From assembly GCA_025351425.1 (NCBI GenBank), contig JANXVY010000009.1, positions 1 through 64,000 of the forward strand: a stretch of 64,000 nt of DNA, written 5' to 3'. Made by a program: the position numbers and the translations under genes. Below the pieces are notes generated by a model. That model had not been told where the DNA came from. It did no database searches and saw only the letters and a list, made by a program, of their open reading frames with translations. This document shows positions 38,038-46,872 of the stretch, piece after piece. This stretch comes from Hyphomicrobium sp. (lineage in GTDB: Bacteria > Pseudomonadota > Alphaproteobacteria > Rhizobiales > Hyphomicrobiaceae). Within the stretch, counting starts at the first letter, position 1, and each line of letters begins with the position of its first letter.

Positions 38038-38502
38038 ATGCTGTCCGACGACGTCTACCGCTCGCAACTCACAACGGCGTTCGCAGCCCTGAAGCGGCTC
38101 GCAGGAGAGCTATCGGACGCAGCCCAGGCGGAGACAGCCGAAACCCGCGACTTCGTCCGCTTGGCGCTTCTGCCAAAGGCAGCTGGTGCCTGCGCGGTGG
38201 AGATCATGCTCCGGGCCGATCAGCTCTATGACATCGCCATCGGCAACGAGTTCTATGAGGATTGCAAAGTCGAGCGCTTCGACCTGTTCCAGCCGCTGGT
38301 CACAGCCATCACGCGCGGCGACGTTATCCAGCGTCACCACATCTCGGCGGCGACCGGCACCGAGCGGTCCATTGAAACCATCGTCACGCTGCCCGGCGGC
38401 GAGATCTGGCGCAAGGGCCACGTCCACGGTTCCGTTGCGCCCGCCATCCCCGACGCCGCAACCCTGCTGAAGGACCGGACGTTCCTGCCCTACCGCCGCT
38501 AA
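38038..38502 (+). CDS. hypothetical protein
   Basis: A 154-residue protein, starting at the ATG at 38038 that follows GGGGGAACCGCGCAA; an upstream in-frame TTG at 37987 is less likely. Helical N-terminal half (RSQLTTAFAALKRLAGELSDAAQAE), then a mixed alpha/beta part ending SIETIVTLPGGEIWRKGHVHG. No Cys-rich site or signal peptide is apparent. No family recognised. It is alone between the glutathione S-transferase and the NlpC/P60 gene. Confidence 0.65.
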   Translation: MLSDDVYRSQLTTAFAALKRLAGELSDAAQAETAETRDFVRLALLPKAAGACAVEIMLRADQLYDIAIGNEFYEDCKVERFDLFQPLVTAITRGDVIQRHHISAATGTERSIETIVTLPGGEIWRKGHVHGSVAPAIPDAATLLKDRTFLPYRR

Positions 38503-38579
38503 GAACGTGCCGTGGGTGGACGCGACGCCAGCCGTCCCAAAGCCGCGCCGAAAGCGGAAGCGGGCCGCATCCACCGCAC

Positions 38580-39455
38580 CTACACACTGGCGCTCACACT
38601 GCCGCTCATCCGCTTGATGGCGACGATTTCGCCCCCTGTGCCTTTGATGCGCGCCGCCGTTTCCGGCAGCGGCTCTGCGTTAACCGCCATGTGGTGGGCG
38701 TTGGCGTGCACCATCATCACGCTGTCGATCATGATGCCGACGTGGCCCTTCCAGAACACCAGGTCGCCGCGCACCAAGCCTTCGAGATCGTCGGGGACGT
38801 CGATCCCGGTCCCGAGTGCGGCCTGCTGCAGATCGCTGTCGCGGGGGGCGCCGATCCCGCACGCGGCGAGCGACACCTGCACCAGCGCCGAACAGTCGAG
38901 CCCCACGCGCGTTTTTCCGCCCCACAGATAGGGCGTGCCGATCAGCCGTTCGGCGACTTCGACAAAATCTCGGTCGCGCCAGTCGCGCTCCGCCACATGC
39001 CGCGACACCACATACCCCCCGCCTGCGAGCCGGGCGAAGCGGTCGACTGTTTCAGTGACGGTGAACTGCGAACCGAGGCTCAAGTGCATCAGCGGCGGTG
39101 ATTTGATGTCGGCCGCCGGATATACGAACGTGCCGATGGCCTTGACCTTGTGGGTCGCCGCAGCCACGTCGTATGACAGCGTATCGGCCGGCAGGTAGCC
39201 GACATAGCCGTCGGTGGCGAGTTGCACCCACGCCCAGCCCTCGGAAACGTCGTAGACCCACACGGGCTCGCCAAACAGCGCTTCCGTCTCGAACCCGGCC
39301 GACCCCATCGGCACCTTGCGCAAGGGAACCACCGGCCTCGCAATCTGAGCCGGCGTTCCAGCCACGAATTCGACCGCATCCACCCGCCCGCGCAAGCTCT
39401 CGGCCGCAAGGTCCGCCCGGTAGGCGTTGAGCCGGGGATCGAGGGCTGTGGTCAC
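38580..39455 (-). CDS. NlpC/P60 family peptidase with SH3-like domains
   Basis: Cell-wall hydrolase-type cysteine peptidase. The GTG start at 39455 overlaps the aminopeptidase stop (GTGA) and gives 291 residues; longer readings upstream are not supported. N-terminal SH3-type repeats (PVWVYDVSEGWAWVQLATDGYVGYLP) are followed by the papain-like domain at about residues 160-280: catalytic Cys in RVGLDCSALVQVSLAACG, His in FWKGHVGIMIDSVMMVHANAHH. No export signal is visible, as in several alphaproteobacterial homologues. Translational coupling to the aminopeptidase suggests a joint role in peptide recycling. Confidence 0.88.
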   Translation of the reverse strand: MTTALDPRLNAYRADLAAESLRGRVDAVEFVAGTPAQIARPVVPLRKVPMGSAGFETEALFGEPVWVYDVSEGWAWVQLATDGYVGYLPADTLSYDVAAATHKVKAIGTFVYPAADIKSPPLMHLSLGSQFTVTETVDRFARLAGGGYVVSRHVAERDWRDRDFVEVAERLIGTPYLWGGKTRVGLDCSALVQVSLAACGIGAPRDSDLQQAALGTGIDVPDDLEGLVRGDLVFWKGHVGIMIDSVMMVHANAHHMAVNAEPLPETAARIKGTGGEIVAIKRMSGSVSASV

Positions 39456-40867
39456 GCGCCGGCCTCCCCGGCGAGCACGTCGAACACGCACCGCGCCGTT
39501 TGCGGCTCGCCGCCCTTGGGACCCAGCGGGCGCAGGGCCGGCCGCCAGCCGTAGAGGTCGAAATGGGCAAACCGCTTTGCGCGTTTGGCAAACCGGCGCA
39601 GGAACAGTGCGGCGATGATCGCGCCCGAGAACGGGCTCTCGGACACGTTGTTCATGTCCGCGATTTCGCTGTCGAGATTGCGCTCGTAGCCGTTCCAGAA
39701 CGGCATCCGCCACACCGGATCGCCGATCGCTGCCCCGCGCGTAACGACGCGGGAGGCGAGATTTTCATCGTCGGTAAAGAACGCCGGCAGGTCCGGCCCG
39801 AGCGCGACGCGCGCCGCCCCCGTCAGCGTCGAAAACGCGAACAGGCTGTGCGGGCTCTCTTCGTCGGCAAGCGCGAGCGCATCGGCGAGCACGAGCCGCC
39901 CCTCCGCATCCGTATTGCCGATTTCCACCGTCATCCCCTGCCGGCTCCGGATCACATCGCTCGGCCGGAACGCATTGCCCGCCACCGAATTCTCCGCCGC
40001 CGGTATCAGAACACGCAGCCGCACGGGGAGTTTTTCGGCCATGATCATGTGGGCGAGCGCCAGCACGGTCGCCGCCCCCCCCATGTCCTTTTTCATGAGC
40101 AGCATGGACGACGATGGCTTGATATCGAGGCCGCCGGTATCGAACACGATCCCCTTGCCAACCAGCGTGACCTTGGGCGCGTCCAGCGCTCCCCACTTGA
40201 AGTCGATGAGGCGCGGCGCGCGCGGTGAGGCCCGGCCGACGGCATGGATCAGCGGAAAATTCTGCGCGATAAGGTCGTCGCCGATGATGACGTGGATGTC
40301 CGCGCCATGCCGCATCGCAAGCTCGCGCGCGGCGTTCTCGATGTCTTCCGGCCCCATATCGTTGGCCGGCGTATTGATGAGATCGCGGCCGAGCCAAATG
40401 CCTTCGATCTGGGCGAGCACGCGCGCCCGGTTGGCGCCATGCGGCCACAGAAGGCGCGGCGGCCCTTCGCTGTCGGCCGACTTGTAGCGCCGGAACCTGT
40501 AGGCCCCAAGGCCCCATGCCAGCGCGGCGAGATCGGGGTGGTCTGGCGCATCGGCGAGCTGGTAGTCGCCCGGCGGCAACGATTGCGACAATTGGCCAAG
40601 CAGCAGCGCCGACGGCCCGCACGGCTCCCCGGCCATCCCGTTGCCAAGCCCGAACACCGCCCCCGCGATGCCGCCGCCTGGCCCTGGCACGAACGCCTGC
40701 TTCTTGGCCGCGGCCGTAAAACGGGTCGCCTCCAGCCAGTGGCCTGCAGCCTCGAAGCTCGGCAGCGGCGCACCCTCGCGCGCAAACCAGATCGGAAGCG
40801 CCTCGCCGTCGTCGGCAAACGCACTGTCTGGCCGCAGCAGAATAGGCGTTGTGTCTGTCGTCGACAT
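39452..40867 (-). CDS. M17 leucyl aminopeptidase family protein
   Basis: Zinc- or manganese-dependent exopeptidase that removes N-terminal residues from peptides. From the ATG at 40867 the protein is 471 residues; a longer in-frame start exists but adds an unconserved leader. The catalytic C-terminal domain has LVGKGIVFDTGGLDIKPSSSMLLMKKDMGG near residue 240 (metal and Lys ligands) and GNTDAEGRLVLADALALAD near residue 315, the M17 signature with Asp, Glu and Arg. The N-terminal domain is weakly conserved, as expected. Its stop overlaps the NlpC/P60 start by four bases. Confidence 0.93.
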   Translation of the reverse strand: MSTTDTTPILLRPDSAFADDGEALPIWFAREGAPLPSFEAAGHWLEATRFTAAAKKQAFVPGPGGGIAGAVFGLGNGMAGEPCGPSALLLGQLSQSLPPGDYQLADAPDHPDLAALAWGLGAYRFRRYKSADSEGPPRLLWPHGANRARVLAQIEGIWLGRDLINTPANDMGPEDIENAARELAMRHGADIHVIIGDDLIAQNFPLIHAVGRASPRAPRLIDFKWGALDAPKVTLVGKGIVFDTGGLDIKPSSSMLLMKKDMGGAATVLALAHMIMAEKLPVRLRVLIPAAENSVAGNAFRPSDVIRSRQGMTVEIGNTDAEGRLVLADALALADEESPHSLFAFSTLTGAARVALGPDLPAFFTDDENLASRVVTRGAAIGDPVWRMPFWNGYERNLDSEIADMNNVSESPFSGAIIAALFLRRFAKRAKRFAHFDLYGWRPALRPLGPKGGEPQTARCVFDVLAGEAGA

Positions 40868-40951
40868 GATAAATGGAATATCCAGAATTTCGCGCGAGCG
40901 CTCCGCGACAACACACGAAGCATGCCGCCGAAGCAAGAGGGGGACGGGCCG

Positions 40952-41599
40952 ATGTCCATAGTCTATGAACTGATCATAGGGACCAAGATGTGGTCATCAT
41001 GGTCCCTGCGGCCGTGGATTCTGATGCGGCAGTTCGCCCTGCCCTTCGCTGAGACGGTTATTGCTCTGCGCACACCCGATACCGCAGCCGCGATCGAGGC
41101 GCACTCCCCCTCGGGCAAGATTCCAGCCCTGCGCGTCGGCGCATTGACCATCTGGGACACGCTCGCGATCGTCGAATATCTGGCCGAACGCCACCCCGGA
41201 TCGCCCATCTGGCCCCGCGACGACGACGCCCGCGCCATCGCCCGCGCCGTTTCCGCCGAAATGCATTCGGGCTTCCAGGCCCTGCGCCAGAATTGCCCGA
41301 TGGACTTCAACGCGCATGGCTTGACGCCAGCAGACCCCGCCGCGATCGCCCCCGATGTCGCCCGCATCTTCGAGATCTGGCGCGACTGCCGCAGCCGTTA
41401 CGGCGCGCACGGCCCGTTCCTGTTTGGTGCGTTCAGTGCAGCCGACGCCATGTACGCACCCGTGGTGTCCCGCTTCGTAACGTACAACCTTGTTCCCGCT
41501 GAGGTTGACGAGGGCGGCGTCATTTCAGCCTACATGGCCGCGATCCAGGCGCTTCCCCCCTGGGCGCAATGGGCACACGAAGCCGAACAATCTGCGTGA
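40952..41599 (+). CDS. glutathione S-transferase family protein
   Basis: A 215-residue protein starting after AGAGGGGGACGG. The N-terminal domain reads MSIVYELIIGTKMWSSWSLRPWILMRQFALPF, with the Ser-rich SSWSLRPW active region of many bacterial GSTs, then PSGKIPALRVGALTIWDTLAIVEYLAE (cis-Pro and contact Asp/Thr). The C-terminal domain has YGAHGPFLFGAFSAADAMYAPVVSRF, with the N-cap box (FSAADAMYAP). It resembles the maleylacetoacetate/zeta-like subgroup, without certainty. It is divergent from the aminopeptidase gene. Confidence 0.88.
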   Translation: MSIVYELIIGTKMWSSWSLRPWILMRQFALPFAETVIALRTPDTAAAIEAHSPSGKIPALRVGALTIWDTLAIVEYLAERHPGSPIWPRDDDARAIARAVSAEMHSGFQALRQNCPMDFNAHGLTPADPAAIAPDVARIFEIWRDCRSRYGAHGPFLFGAFSAADAMYAPVVSRFVTYNLVPAEVDEGGVISAYMAAIQALPPWAQWAHEAEQSA

Positions 41600-41688
41600 G
41601 CGCCACAAGGTTAAGGGTTTATTGACCGCCGTCCCACAAGATGACCTCCAGAGAGAGTGTGCGTTCCGATTTCGCCGGAGAGGGACCT

Positions 41689-42657
41689 ATGGCGTTGCCA
41701 ATCGCACCCAAGACTGCAAACACGTTCAGCCTGGCCGCCAGCCTGACGGCGGCCCTCCTGCTCGGCGCCTGCGCCCAGGGCAATGAAGACGCGCTGCAGT
41801 CCTCGCTGTTTGCAGCCCCCGAGAAGAAGGTCGCGAGCGCCGAGCCCGAGGTCGTCAAGACCGAGCTGGAAAAGGCGACGGAATACTGGGGCAAGAAATA
41901 CAAGGAACACCCCACCGACCTTGAGGCAGCGCTGAGCTACACCAAGAACCTCAAGGCGATGGGCGAACGCCAGCAGGCGCTCGCCGTCGTCCAGAACGCG
42001 GCCAACTTCCACGGCAGCGACAAGCAGCTGGCGTCCGAATACGGCAGGCTCGCGCTGGAACTCGACCAGCTGAGCGTCGCCAAGCAGATGTTGGCGGTCG
42101 CCGACGACCCCGCCAACCCCGATTGGCGCGTTCTCTCCGCGCGCGGCACGGTGGCCGCCAAGGAAGGCCAGTTCCGCGAGGCGATCCCGCTTTACGAACG
42201 CGCGCTCATGCTGTCCCAGGAACAGACCTCGGTGATGAACAACCTCGCCATGGCCTACGCGATGTCGGGCGATGCAGCGAGGGCGGAAGACCTCCTGCGC
42301 AAAATCGAAGCCAAGGGCGGCAACGCCAAGACCCGCCAGAACCTGGCGCTCGTGCTCGGATTGCAGGGCAAGTTCGACGAACAAAAGCGCGTCGCGAGCC
42401 AGGACCTCGGCAGCGAAAACGCCGCCAACGACACGGCCACCCTGAAGCGGATGGTGAAGGTCGAAAAGCCGGCGCAATGGTCGGCGGCCGTTGCCTCCGA
42501 CGATAAGCCTAAGGCCACCAAGGCCGCCGCGAAGGGGGATGCTCTCGAGATCAAGCCCGCCGTCGCGGACGCCGCCCGCAGCGACGATGCCGCGTCCTCC
42601 AAGGTCGCCGGCATCGCCCCTAATGGCTCCCCCTGGAAGGGAATGGCGTCTCAATAA
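41689..42657 (+). CDS. tadD: Tad pilus assembly lipoprotein TadD (TPR protein)
   Basis: A 322-residue lipoprotein starting at the ATG at 41689, after GGAGAGGGACCT; an in-frame ATG at 41641 gives a less typical leader. The signal peptide ends in the lipobox LLLGAC (Cys near residue 27). The body is built of TPR-like helix pairs (ERQQALAVVQNAAN, FREAIPLYERALMLSQEQTSVMNNLAMAYAMSGDAARAEDLLRKIE), matching TadD of Tad pilus systems, thought to help assemble the secretin or motor. It is on the plus strand and converges with tadC, whereas in many Tad loci tadD follows tadC. Confidence 0.9.
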   Translation: MALPIAPKTANTFSLAASLTAALLLGACAQGNEDALQSSLFAAPEKKVASAEPEVVKTELEKATEYWGKKYKEHPTDLEAALSYTKNLKAMGERQQALAVVQNAANFHGSDKQLASEYGRLALELDQLSVAKQMLAVADDPANPDWRVLSARGTVAAKEGQFREAIPLYERALMLSQEQTSVMNNLAMAYAMSGDAARAEDLLRKIEAKGGNAKTRQNLALVLGLQGKFDEQKRVASQDLGSENAANDTATLKRMVKVEKPAQWSAAVASDDKPKATKAAAKGDALEIKPAVADAARSDDAASSKVAGIAPNGSPWKGMASQ

Positions 42658-42689
42658 CGCCAGCCCGAAACCCGCCCGATACCAACGCT

Positions 42690-42717
42690 CGCCAGCAGCA
42701 ATTCTGGCGGGCTTTTT
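42690..42717 (+). terminator. possible intrinsic terminator after tadD
   Basis: Stem CGCCAG at 42690-42695 with CTGGCG at 42704-42709, an 8-nt loop, then GGCTTTTT. A short stem, so strength is modest. Confidence 0.55.
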
Positions 42718-42819
42718 GCTGCGCGCGGCGGCGCGTCGAAACTGCCCCCATACGCCATGACGAGCTTGACCCGGCCGCCCCCCCTCGGCACAATTCGCAA
42801 TTTTTGTCCCGAGCCCACC

Positions 42820-42923
42820 TAGAGCATTTTCCGACGAAGTGGATACCGGTTCGTCGAAGAAAATGCGGCAAAAGCAACAACCTAGAGCAAAATTCCGATT
42901 CCGTAGGATCGGAATTTGCTCTA
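42820..42923. repeat. palindromic intergenic repeat, copy C (no 24-bp module)
   Basis: A 104-bp member of the two-hairpin repeat family. Hairpin 1 pairs GCATTTT..GACGAA with TTCGTCGAAGAAAATGC. Hairpin 2 pairs TAGAGCAAAATTCCGAT with ATCGGAATTTGCTCTA around a CCGTA loop. It has no 24-bp module. It lies between the convergent tadD and tadC genes. Confidence 0.92.
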
Positions 42924-42964
42924 ACGGGCAGCCGCCGGTGGCACCCGTGCCGCCGCACACACGA

Positions 42965-42999
42965 AAACGCGGACGGACCACTTGGGACCGTCCGCGTTT
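42965..42999 (-). terminator. intrinsic terminator, probably ending the tadC transcript
   Basis: Perfect 12-bp inverted repeat, AAACGCGGACGG at 42965-42976 with its exact complement at 42988-42999 and an 11-nt loop. On the minus strand the downstream arm ends in a short T run. It lies 32 bp past the tadC stop. Confidence 0.75.
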
Positions 43000-43030
43000 C
43001 ACGACGCGAGACAAAACCGGGGATTGAAGC

Positions 43031-44011
43031 TTACGGCCAGCCCATCGTGGTGATGATGGCAGGCGACAGAATGGCGATGAACAGCACGGGCAGGAAGAAC
43101 AGGATCATCGGCACCGTCAGCTTTGGCGGTAGCGCCGCCGCCTTCTGCTCGGCTTTGGACATGCGGATATCGCGGTTTTCCTTGGCCATGACGCGCAGCG
43201 CCTGACCGACGGGCGTACCGTAGCGTTCCGCCTGAACGAGCGCGGTACACACCGACTTCACGCCCTCAAGCCCCGTCCGCTTGGCAAGGTTCTCGTAGGC
43301 CGACCGCCGCTCGGGCAGATACGACAGCTCGGCGGTGGTGAGGCTCAGTTCTTCGGCGAGTTCCACCGACTGCACGGTGATTTCGCGGGCGACCTTGCCG
43401 AACGCGGCTTCGACCGACATGCCCGACTGCACGCAGATCAGCAGCATGTCGAGGCTGTCCGGGAAGGCCTGTTCGATCGACGTCTTGCGCTTGGTGGCGA
43501 TGTTCTGGACGAACACGTTCGGCAGGTAGAAGCCGACGAACGCCGCTGCCAAGGAGGCCAAAACCTTGATCATCGGCGGCCACTCAAGGTCCGACACGAA
43601 AAACAGCCACAGCAGCGCGACGACGAAAATCACCGGCGGAATGAAGACGCGGAACACCATATACGTCAGCACCGGGCCTTCGCCGCGATAGCCAGCCGTC
43701 TTCAGTTTCATGCGCAGCTCGTCGCTGTCGAGCTTGGACTTGAGGTCGAGCGCGTCCACGATCTGCTGGATGTAGCCCTTCGGCGCCTGCCGCAAGCGCC
43801 CCCCGCCGTTGCGCTCGGCGACCGCCATTTGCGCCAGCCGCTCCGACCGCAACGTGTCGCGTTCGACCGCCATGACCCGCATGCGCTGGTTGACCCGGTC
43901 GCGTGCCAGCATCGGCAGCGCGAACGTCAGGATCGTCGCGAGGGTGCAGATGGCGGCCAGAACGACAACCAGAAAGTCGGGCTGCGTGACCAGGTTGACA
44001 AATTCGATCAT
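43031..44011 (-). CDS. tadC: Tad pilus inner-membrane platform protein TadC (type II secretion F family)
   Basis: A 326-residue inner-membrane platform protein. Hydrophobic spans at about residues 8-28, 125-145 and 150-170 and near the C-terminus frame the GspF-like domain, in which the pattern FPDSLDMLLICVQSGMSVEAAFGKVARE is conserved, followed by RSAYENLAKRTGLEGVKSVCTALVQAERYGTPVGQALRVMAKENRD. The segment RMSKAEQKAAALPPKLTVPMILFFLPVLF closes the family's C-terminal span. It follows tadB with a 120-bp gap filled by repeat D and is bracketed by repeats C and D. The two similar platform proteins TadB and TadC likely act as a heterodimer. Confidence 0.9.
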   Translation of the reverse strand: MIEFVNLVTQPDFLVVVLAAICTLATILTFALPMLARDRVNQRMRVMAVERDTLRSERLAQMAVAERNGGGRLRQAPKGYIQQIVDALDLKSKLDSDELRMKLKTAGYRGEGPVLTYMVFRVFIPPVIFVVALLWLFFVSDLEWPPMIKVLASLAAAFVGFYLPNVFVQNIATKRKTSIEQAFPDSLDMLLICVQSGMSVEAAFGKVAREITVQSVELAEELSLTTAELSYLPERRSAYENLAKRTGLEGVKSVCTALVQAERYGTPVGQALRVMAKENRDIRMSKAEQKAAALPPKLTVPMILFFLPVLFIAILSPAIITTMGWP

Positions 44012-44030
44012 GGATCAGCGTCCTCAAGCC

Positions 44031-44134
44031 TAGAGCATTTTCCGACGAAGTGGCTGCCGGTTCGTCGAAGAAAACGCGACAAAATCAGGAACCTAGAGCA
44101 AACTTCCGATTCCGTAGGGTCGGAATTTGCTCTA
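44031..44134. repeat. palindromic intergenic repeat, copy D (no 24-bp module)
   Basis: A 104-bp copy, same orientation as the others, inside the tadB-tadC gap. Small changes distinguish it (GCTGCCGG in the first loop, GTAGGGTCGG in hairpin 2). Its last bases CTA, read on the minus strand, are the TAG stop codon of tadB. Confidence 0.92.
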
Positions 44135-45139
44135 GTATTTGAAGTTGATCATCTTGCGCATGATGAAGATGCCGCACGACATCCAGAACAACCCGAATCC
44201 GACCAGCATGTTGCCGACCTTGGTGTTGAACATGGGGTCGAGGTATCCAGGCGACGTCAGCTGGATGAGGCAGATCACGATCGGCGGCATCGAGCCGAGC
44301 ACCATGGCCGAGGCGAGAGCTTCGGCCGACATGGCCTTGACCTTCAGCTTGAGGCTGAACCGGTCGCGCAGCACCTGGGCGAGGTTGCCGAGCGCTTCCG
44401 ACAGGTTGCCACCCGAACTCTGCTGAATGGCGATCACGATCGCGAGGAATTTGACTTCCGGCAGCGGCATGCGCACGACGAGACGGTCCATCGCCTCCGA
44501 GAGCGGCACGCCGAGGCGCTGCTGGTCGACGACTTCCTTGAACTCGCTGCAGATCGGCTCTGGCGTTTCGCGCCCGATGATGCCAAGGCATTCGTTGAGC
44601 GGCAGACCCGTCTTCACGCCGCGCACGACGACGTCGATGGCGTTGGCGAGGTTCGCCAGGAACTGGTTCTGGCGCCGCTTGATGAGAAAGTTCAAAATCC
44701 AGCCCGGCAGGCCGAGCGCGCCCACGAAACCTGCAACGCCGGCAAGGCCGGGCGCCAGAGCGGCGAGCGACGCCGGTAGCGAGAAGTAGACCGCGACCGC
44801 AACGAAGCACCCGAGAATGACGCTGCTCATCCAGTACGCTTTGGCGTCCATGTCGAGGCCGGCCTGCTGCAGCCGCGTACGCAGCGAAGCCTTCTCGAGC
44901 TTTTTCTTGCGAATATCGATTTCCTTGAGCGTCTCGGTGACCGCCTTTTTGCGGCTGGCCGTTACCTCGGCCGCGCTGCGCGCAGCGACCTTCTTGGAAC
45001 GCGTCGTGGTCGCGGTCTGGATTCGCTCGGTGACGTTTTCGCCGAAGATGTAGGGATAGGCGAGGATGAAGATGATGGCCGTAATGGCGAGCGCCACCAG
45101 ACCCCAAAGCATCAGGTCATAGGTTTCCGCGTCAACCAT
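44132..45139 (-). CDS. tadB: Tad pilus inner-membrane platform protein TadB (type II secretion F family)
   Basis: A 335-residue platform protein from the ATG at 45139, preceded by GGGAGATCAAA. Its start lies 8 bp inside the end of cpaF. An N-terminal span (LMLWGLVALAITAIIFILAYPYIFG) precedes a basic, coiled region rich in Lys and Arg. The GspF-like domain follows: LANAIDVVVRGVKTGLPLNECLGIIGRE near residue 170 and VIAIQQSSGGNLSEALGNLAQVLRDR near residue 240. C-terminal spans end GLFWMSCGIFIMRKMINFKY. The stop codon is part of repeat D. Confidence 0.92.
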   Translation of the reverse strand: MVDAETYDLMLWGLVALAITAIIFILAYPYIFGENVTERIQTATTTRSKKVAARSAAEVTASRKKAVTETLKEIDIRKKKLEKASLRTRLQQAGLDMDAKAYWMSSVILGCFVAVAVYFSLPASLAALAPGLAGVAGFVGALGLPGWILNFLIKRRQNQFLANLANAIDVVVRGVKTGLPLNECLGIIGRETPEPICSEFKEVVDQQRLGVPLSEAMDRLVVRMPLPEVKFLAIVIAIQQSSGGNLSEALGNLAQVLRDRFSLKLKVKAMSAEALASAMVLGSMPPIVICLIQLTSPGYLDPMFNTKVGNMLVGFGLFWMSCGIFIMRKMINFKY

Positions 45140-46631
45140 TTTGATCTCCCATCGGATTGCCGTTGGCGTCGCGGGCTTCAGACGCGGCGAGCGCTTCGGC
45201 GAGACGGCCTTCCTCGTTGTAGTATTCGGCGCGATCCCAAAACCGCGGACGCGCGATGCCGGTGGAGCGGTGCCGCCCGATGATCTTGTCGTTGGCGTCC
45301 TGGCCGGTGATGTCGAACACGATGATGTTCTGCAGCGTGATGACGTCGCCTTCCATGCCGCACACTTCGGTGATGTGCGTGATCTTGCGCGAGCCATCGC
45401 GCAGGCGCGAAGCCTGGACGATAACGTCGACTGAGCCGGCGATCATTTCGCGGATCGTTTTGACGGGCAGGGCATAGCCCCCCATCATGATCATGCTTTC
45501 CAAACGGCTGATGGCTTCGCGCGGGCTGTTGGCGTGCAGCGTGCCCATCGAGCCGTCGTGGCCCGTATTCATGGCCTGCAGCAAGTCGAACGCTTCCGGT
45601 CCGCGCACTTCGCCGACGATGATCCGTTCAGGGCGCATACGCAGGCAGTTTTTGATCAGGTCGCGCATCTTGATTTCGCCCTCGCCCTCGAGATTGGGCG
45701 GACGGGTTTCGAGGCGCACGACGTGCGGCTGCTGCAGCTGGAGCTCGGCCGAGTCCTCGCACGTGATGATGCGCTCTTCCATGTCGATGGAGCCGGTGAG
45801 ACAGTTGAGCAGCGTCGTCTTGCCCGAGCCGGTGCCGCCCGAGATCAGGATGTTGCAACGGACGCGTCCGATGATCTCGAGGATCGTCTTGGAGGCCGGG
45901 CTGATCGAGCCGAACTTGACGAGGTTCTCGAGCTTGAGACGGTCCTTTTTGAACTTACGAATGGTGAGGCAGGGGCCGTCGATGGCGAGCGGAGGCGCGA
46001 TCACGTTGACGCGCGAGCCGTCCGGAAGACGGGCGTCGCAGATCGGCGAGGATTCATCGACACGCCGGCCGACCTGGCTGACGATGCGCTGGCAGATGTT
46101 CATCAGCTGCTGGTTGTCGGCAAACCGGACACCGGTCTGCTGCACCTTGCCGCCGACTTCGATGAACGTGGTGTTGCACCCATTGACCATGATATCGGCG
46201 ATGTCGTCGCGAGCAAGCAGCGGCTCGAGCGGGCCATAACCGAGCACGTCGTTGCAGATGTCTTCGAGCAGTTCCTCCTGCTCGGCGATCGACATCACCA
46301 CGTTCTTGATCTGGATGATCTCGCTGACGATATCGCGGATTTCCTCGCGCGCCGCAGCCCCGTCGAGCTTGGCGAGCTGGGTGAGGTCGATAGTGTCGAT
46401 CAGCGCGTTGAACACCGTCGTCTTGACGTCGTAGTACTCTTCCGAGTGCCGCCGTTTCGTCTCGGCGATCTCGACGCGGGTGGGTGCTGCCGGAGCCGAG
46501 TTTGCCGGCGTCTTGGCGGACTGGGCTTGCTTCATGGCCGCGGGCGCCGACTTGGGCGGCGCCGCGCCCGCGGCCGCGGGGGGGCCAGCGAGTTTGGGGG
46601 CCGAAGGCTCGCCTGTGCGCCTACCGAACAT
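45132..46631 (-). CDS. cpaF: Tad pilus motor ATPase CpaF (TadA)
   Basis: A 499-residue secretion ATPase of the CpaF/TadA family that powers Flp pilus extension, and in known systems also retraction. N-terminal Ala/Pro-rich stretch (residues 10-50), then YYDVKTTVFNALIDTIDLTQLAKLD. The ATPase core has the Walker A ILISGGTGSGKTTLLNCLTG near residue 270, Asp box near 295 (ITCEDSAELQLQQPHVVRLETR), Walker B-like RIIVGEVRGPEAFDLLQAMNTGHDGSMGTLHANSP near 345 and a His box within it. tadB overlaps its 3' end by 8 bp. It is separated from cpaE by a 241-bp gap. Confidence 0.95.
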   Translation of the reverse strand: MFGRRTGEPSAPKLAGPPAAAGAAPPKSAPAAMKQAQSAKTPANSAPAAPTRVEIAETKRRHSEEYYDVKTTVFNALIDTIDLTQLAKLDGAAAREEIRDIVSEIIQIKNVVMSIAEQEELLEDICNDVLGYGPLEPLLARDDIADIMVNGCNTTFIEVGGKVQQTGVRFADNQQLMNICQRIVSQVGRRVDESSPICDARLPDGSRVNVIAPPLAIDGPCLTIRKFKKDRLKLENLVKFGSISPASKTILEIIGRVRCNILISGGTGSGKTTLLNCLTGSIDMEERIITCEDSAELQLQQPHVVRLETRPPNLEGEGEIKMRDLIKNCLRMRPERIIVGEVRGPEAFDLLQAMNTGHDGSMGTLHANSPREAISRLESMIMMGGYALPVKTIREMIAGSVDVIVQASRLRDGSRKITHITEVCGMEGDVITLQNIIVFDITGQDANDKIIGRHRSTGIARPRFWDRAEYYNEEGRLAEALAASEARDANGNPMGDQNG

Positions 46632-46749
46632 GTTCGTCCACTCCTCAAAGTCTCATGAGATGACGAGCCGGCCTGCAGACTGCGGAAACTCAGGCCCCAA
46701 AGTCCAAGACGGATCGCCCCAAGCAATCTTTTGCATAATCAAGTGAATA

Positions 46750-46784
46750 AGCCGTTTCCGTTTTGACCGGATTTATAAACGGCT
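46750..46784. repeat. 8-bp inverted repeat upstream of cpaF
   Basis: AGCCGTTT at 46750-46757 and AAACGGCT at 46777-46784, 19 bp apart, in the 241-bp gap between cpaE and cpaF. This could be a regulator site or a hairpin; it could also be chance. The rest of the gap shows no gene. Confidence 0.3.
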
Positions 46785-46872
46785 GATTCATATCTCCTGG
46801 AGCCTGATCGTTTGAGACGGAAACTCCGTTGCTTCCATCGCCAACCTCAATCAATCTCCAAAACCGAAAAAG

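Noticed and set aside
39456-39713. N-terminal extension of the NlpC/P60 gene by 86 residues
   Set aside because: It runs opposite no gene but within the aminopeptidase coding frame on the same strand; the GTGA overlap at 39452-39455 is the natural start.
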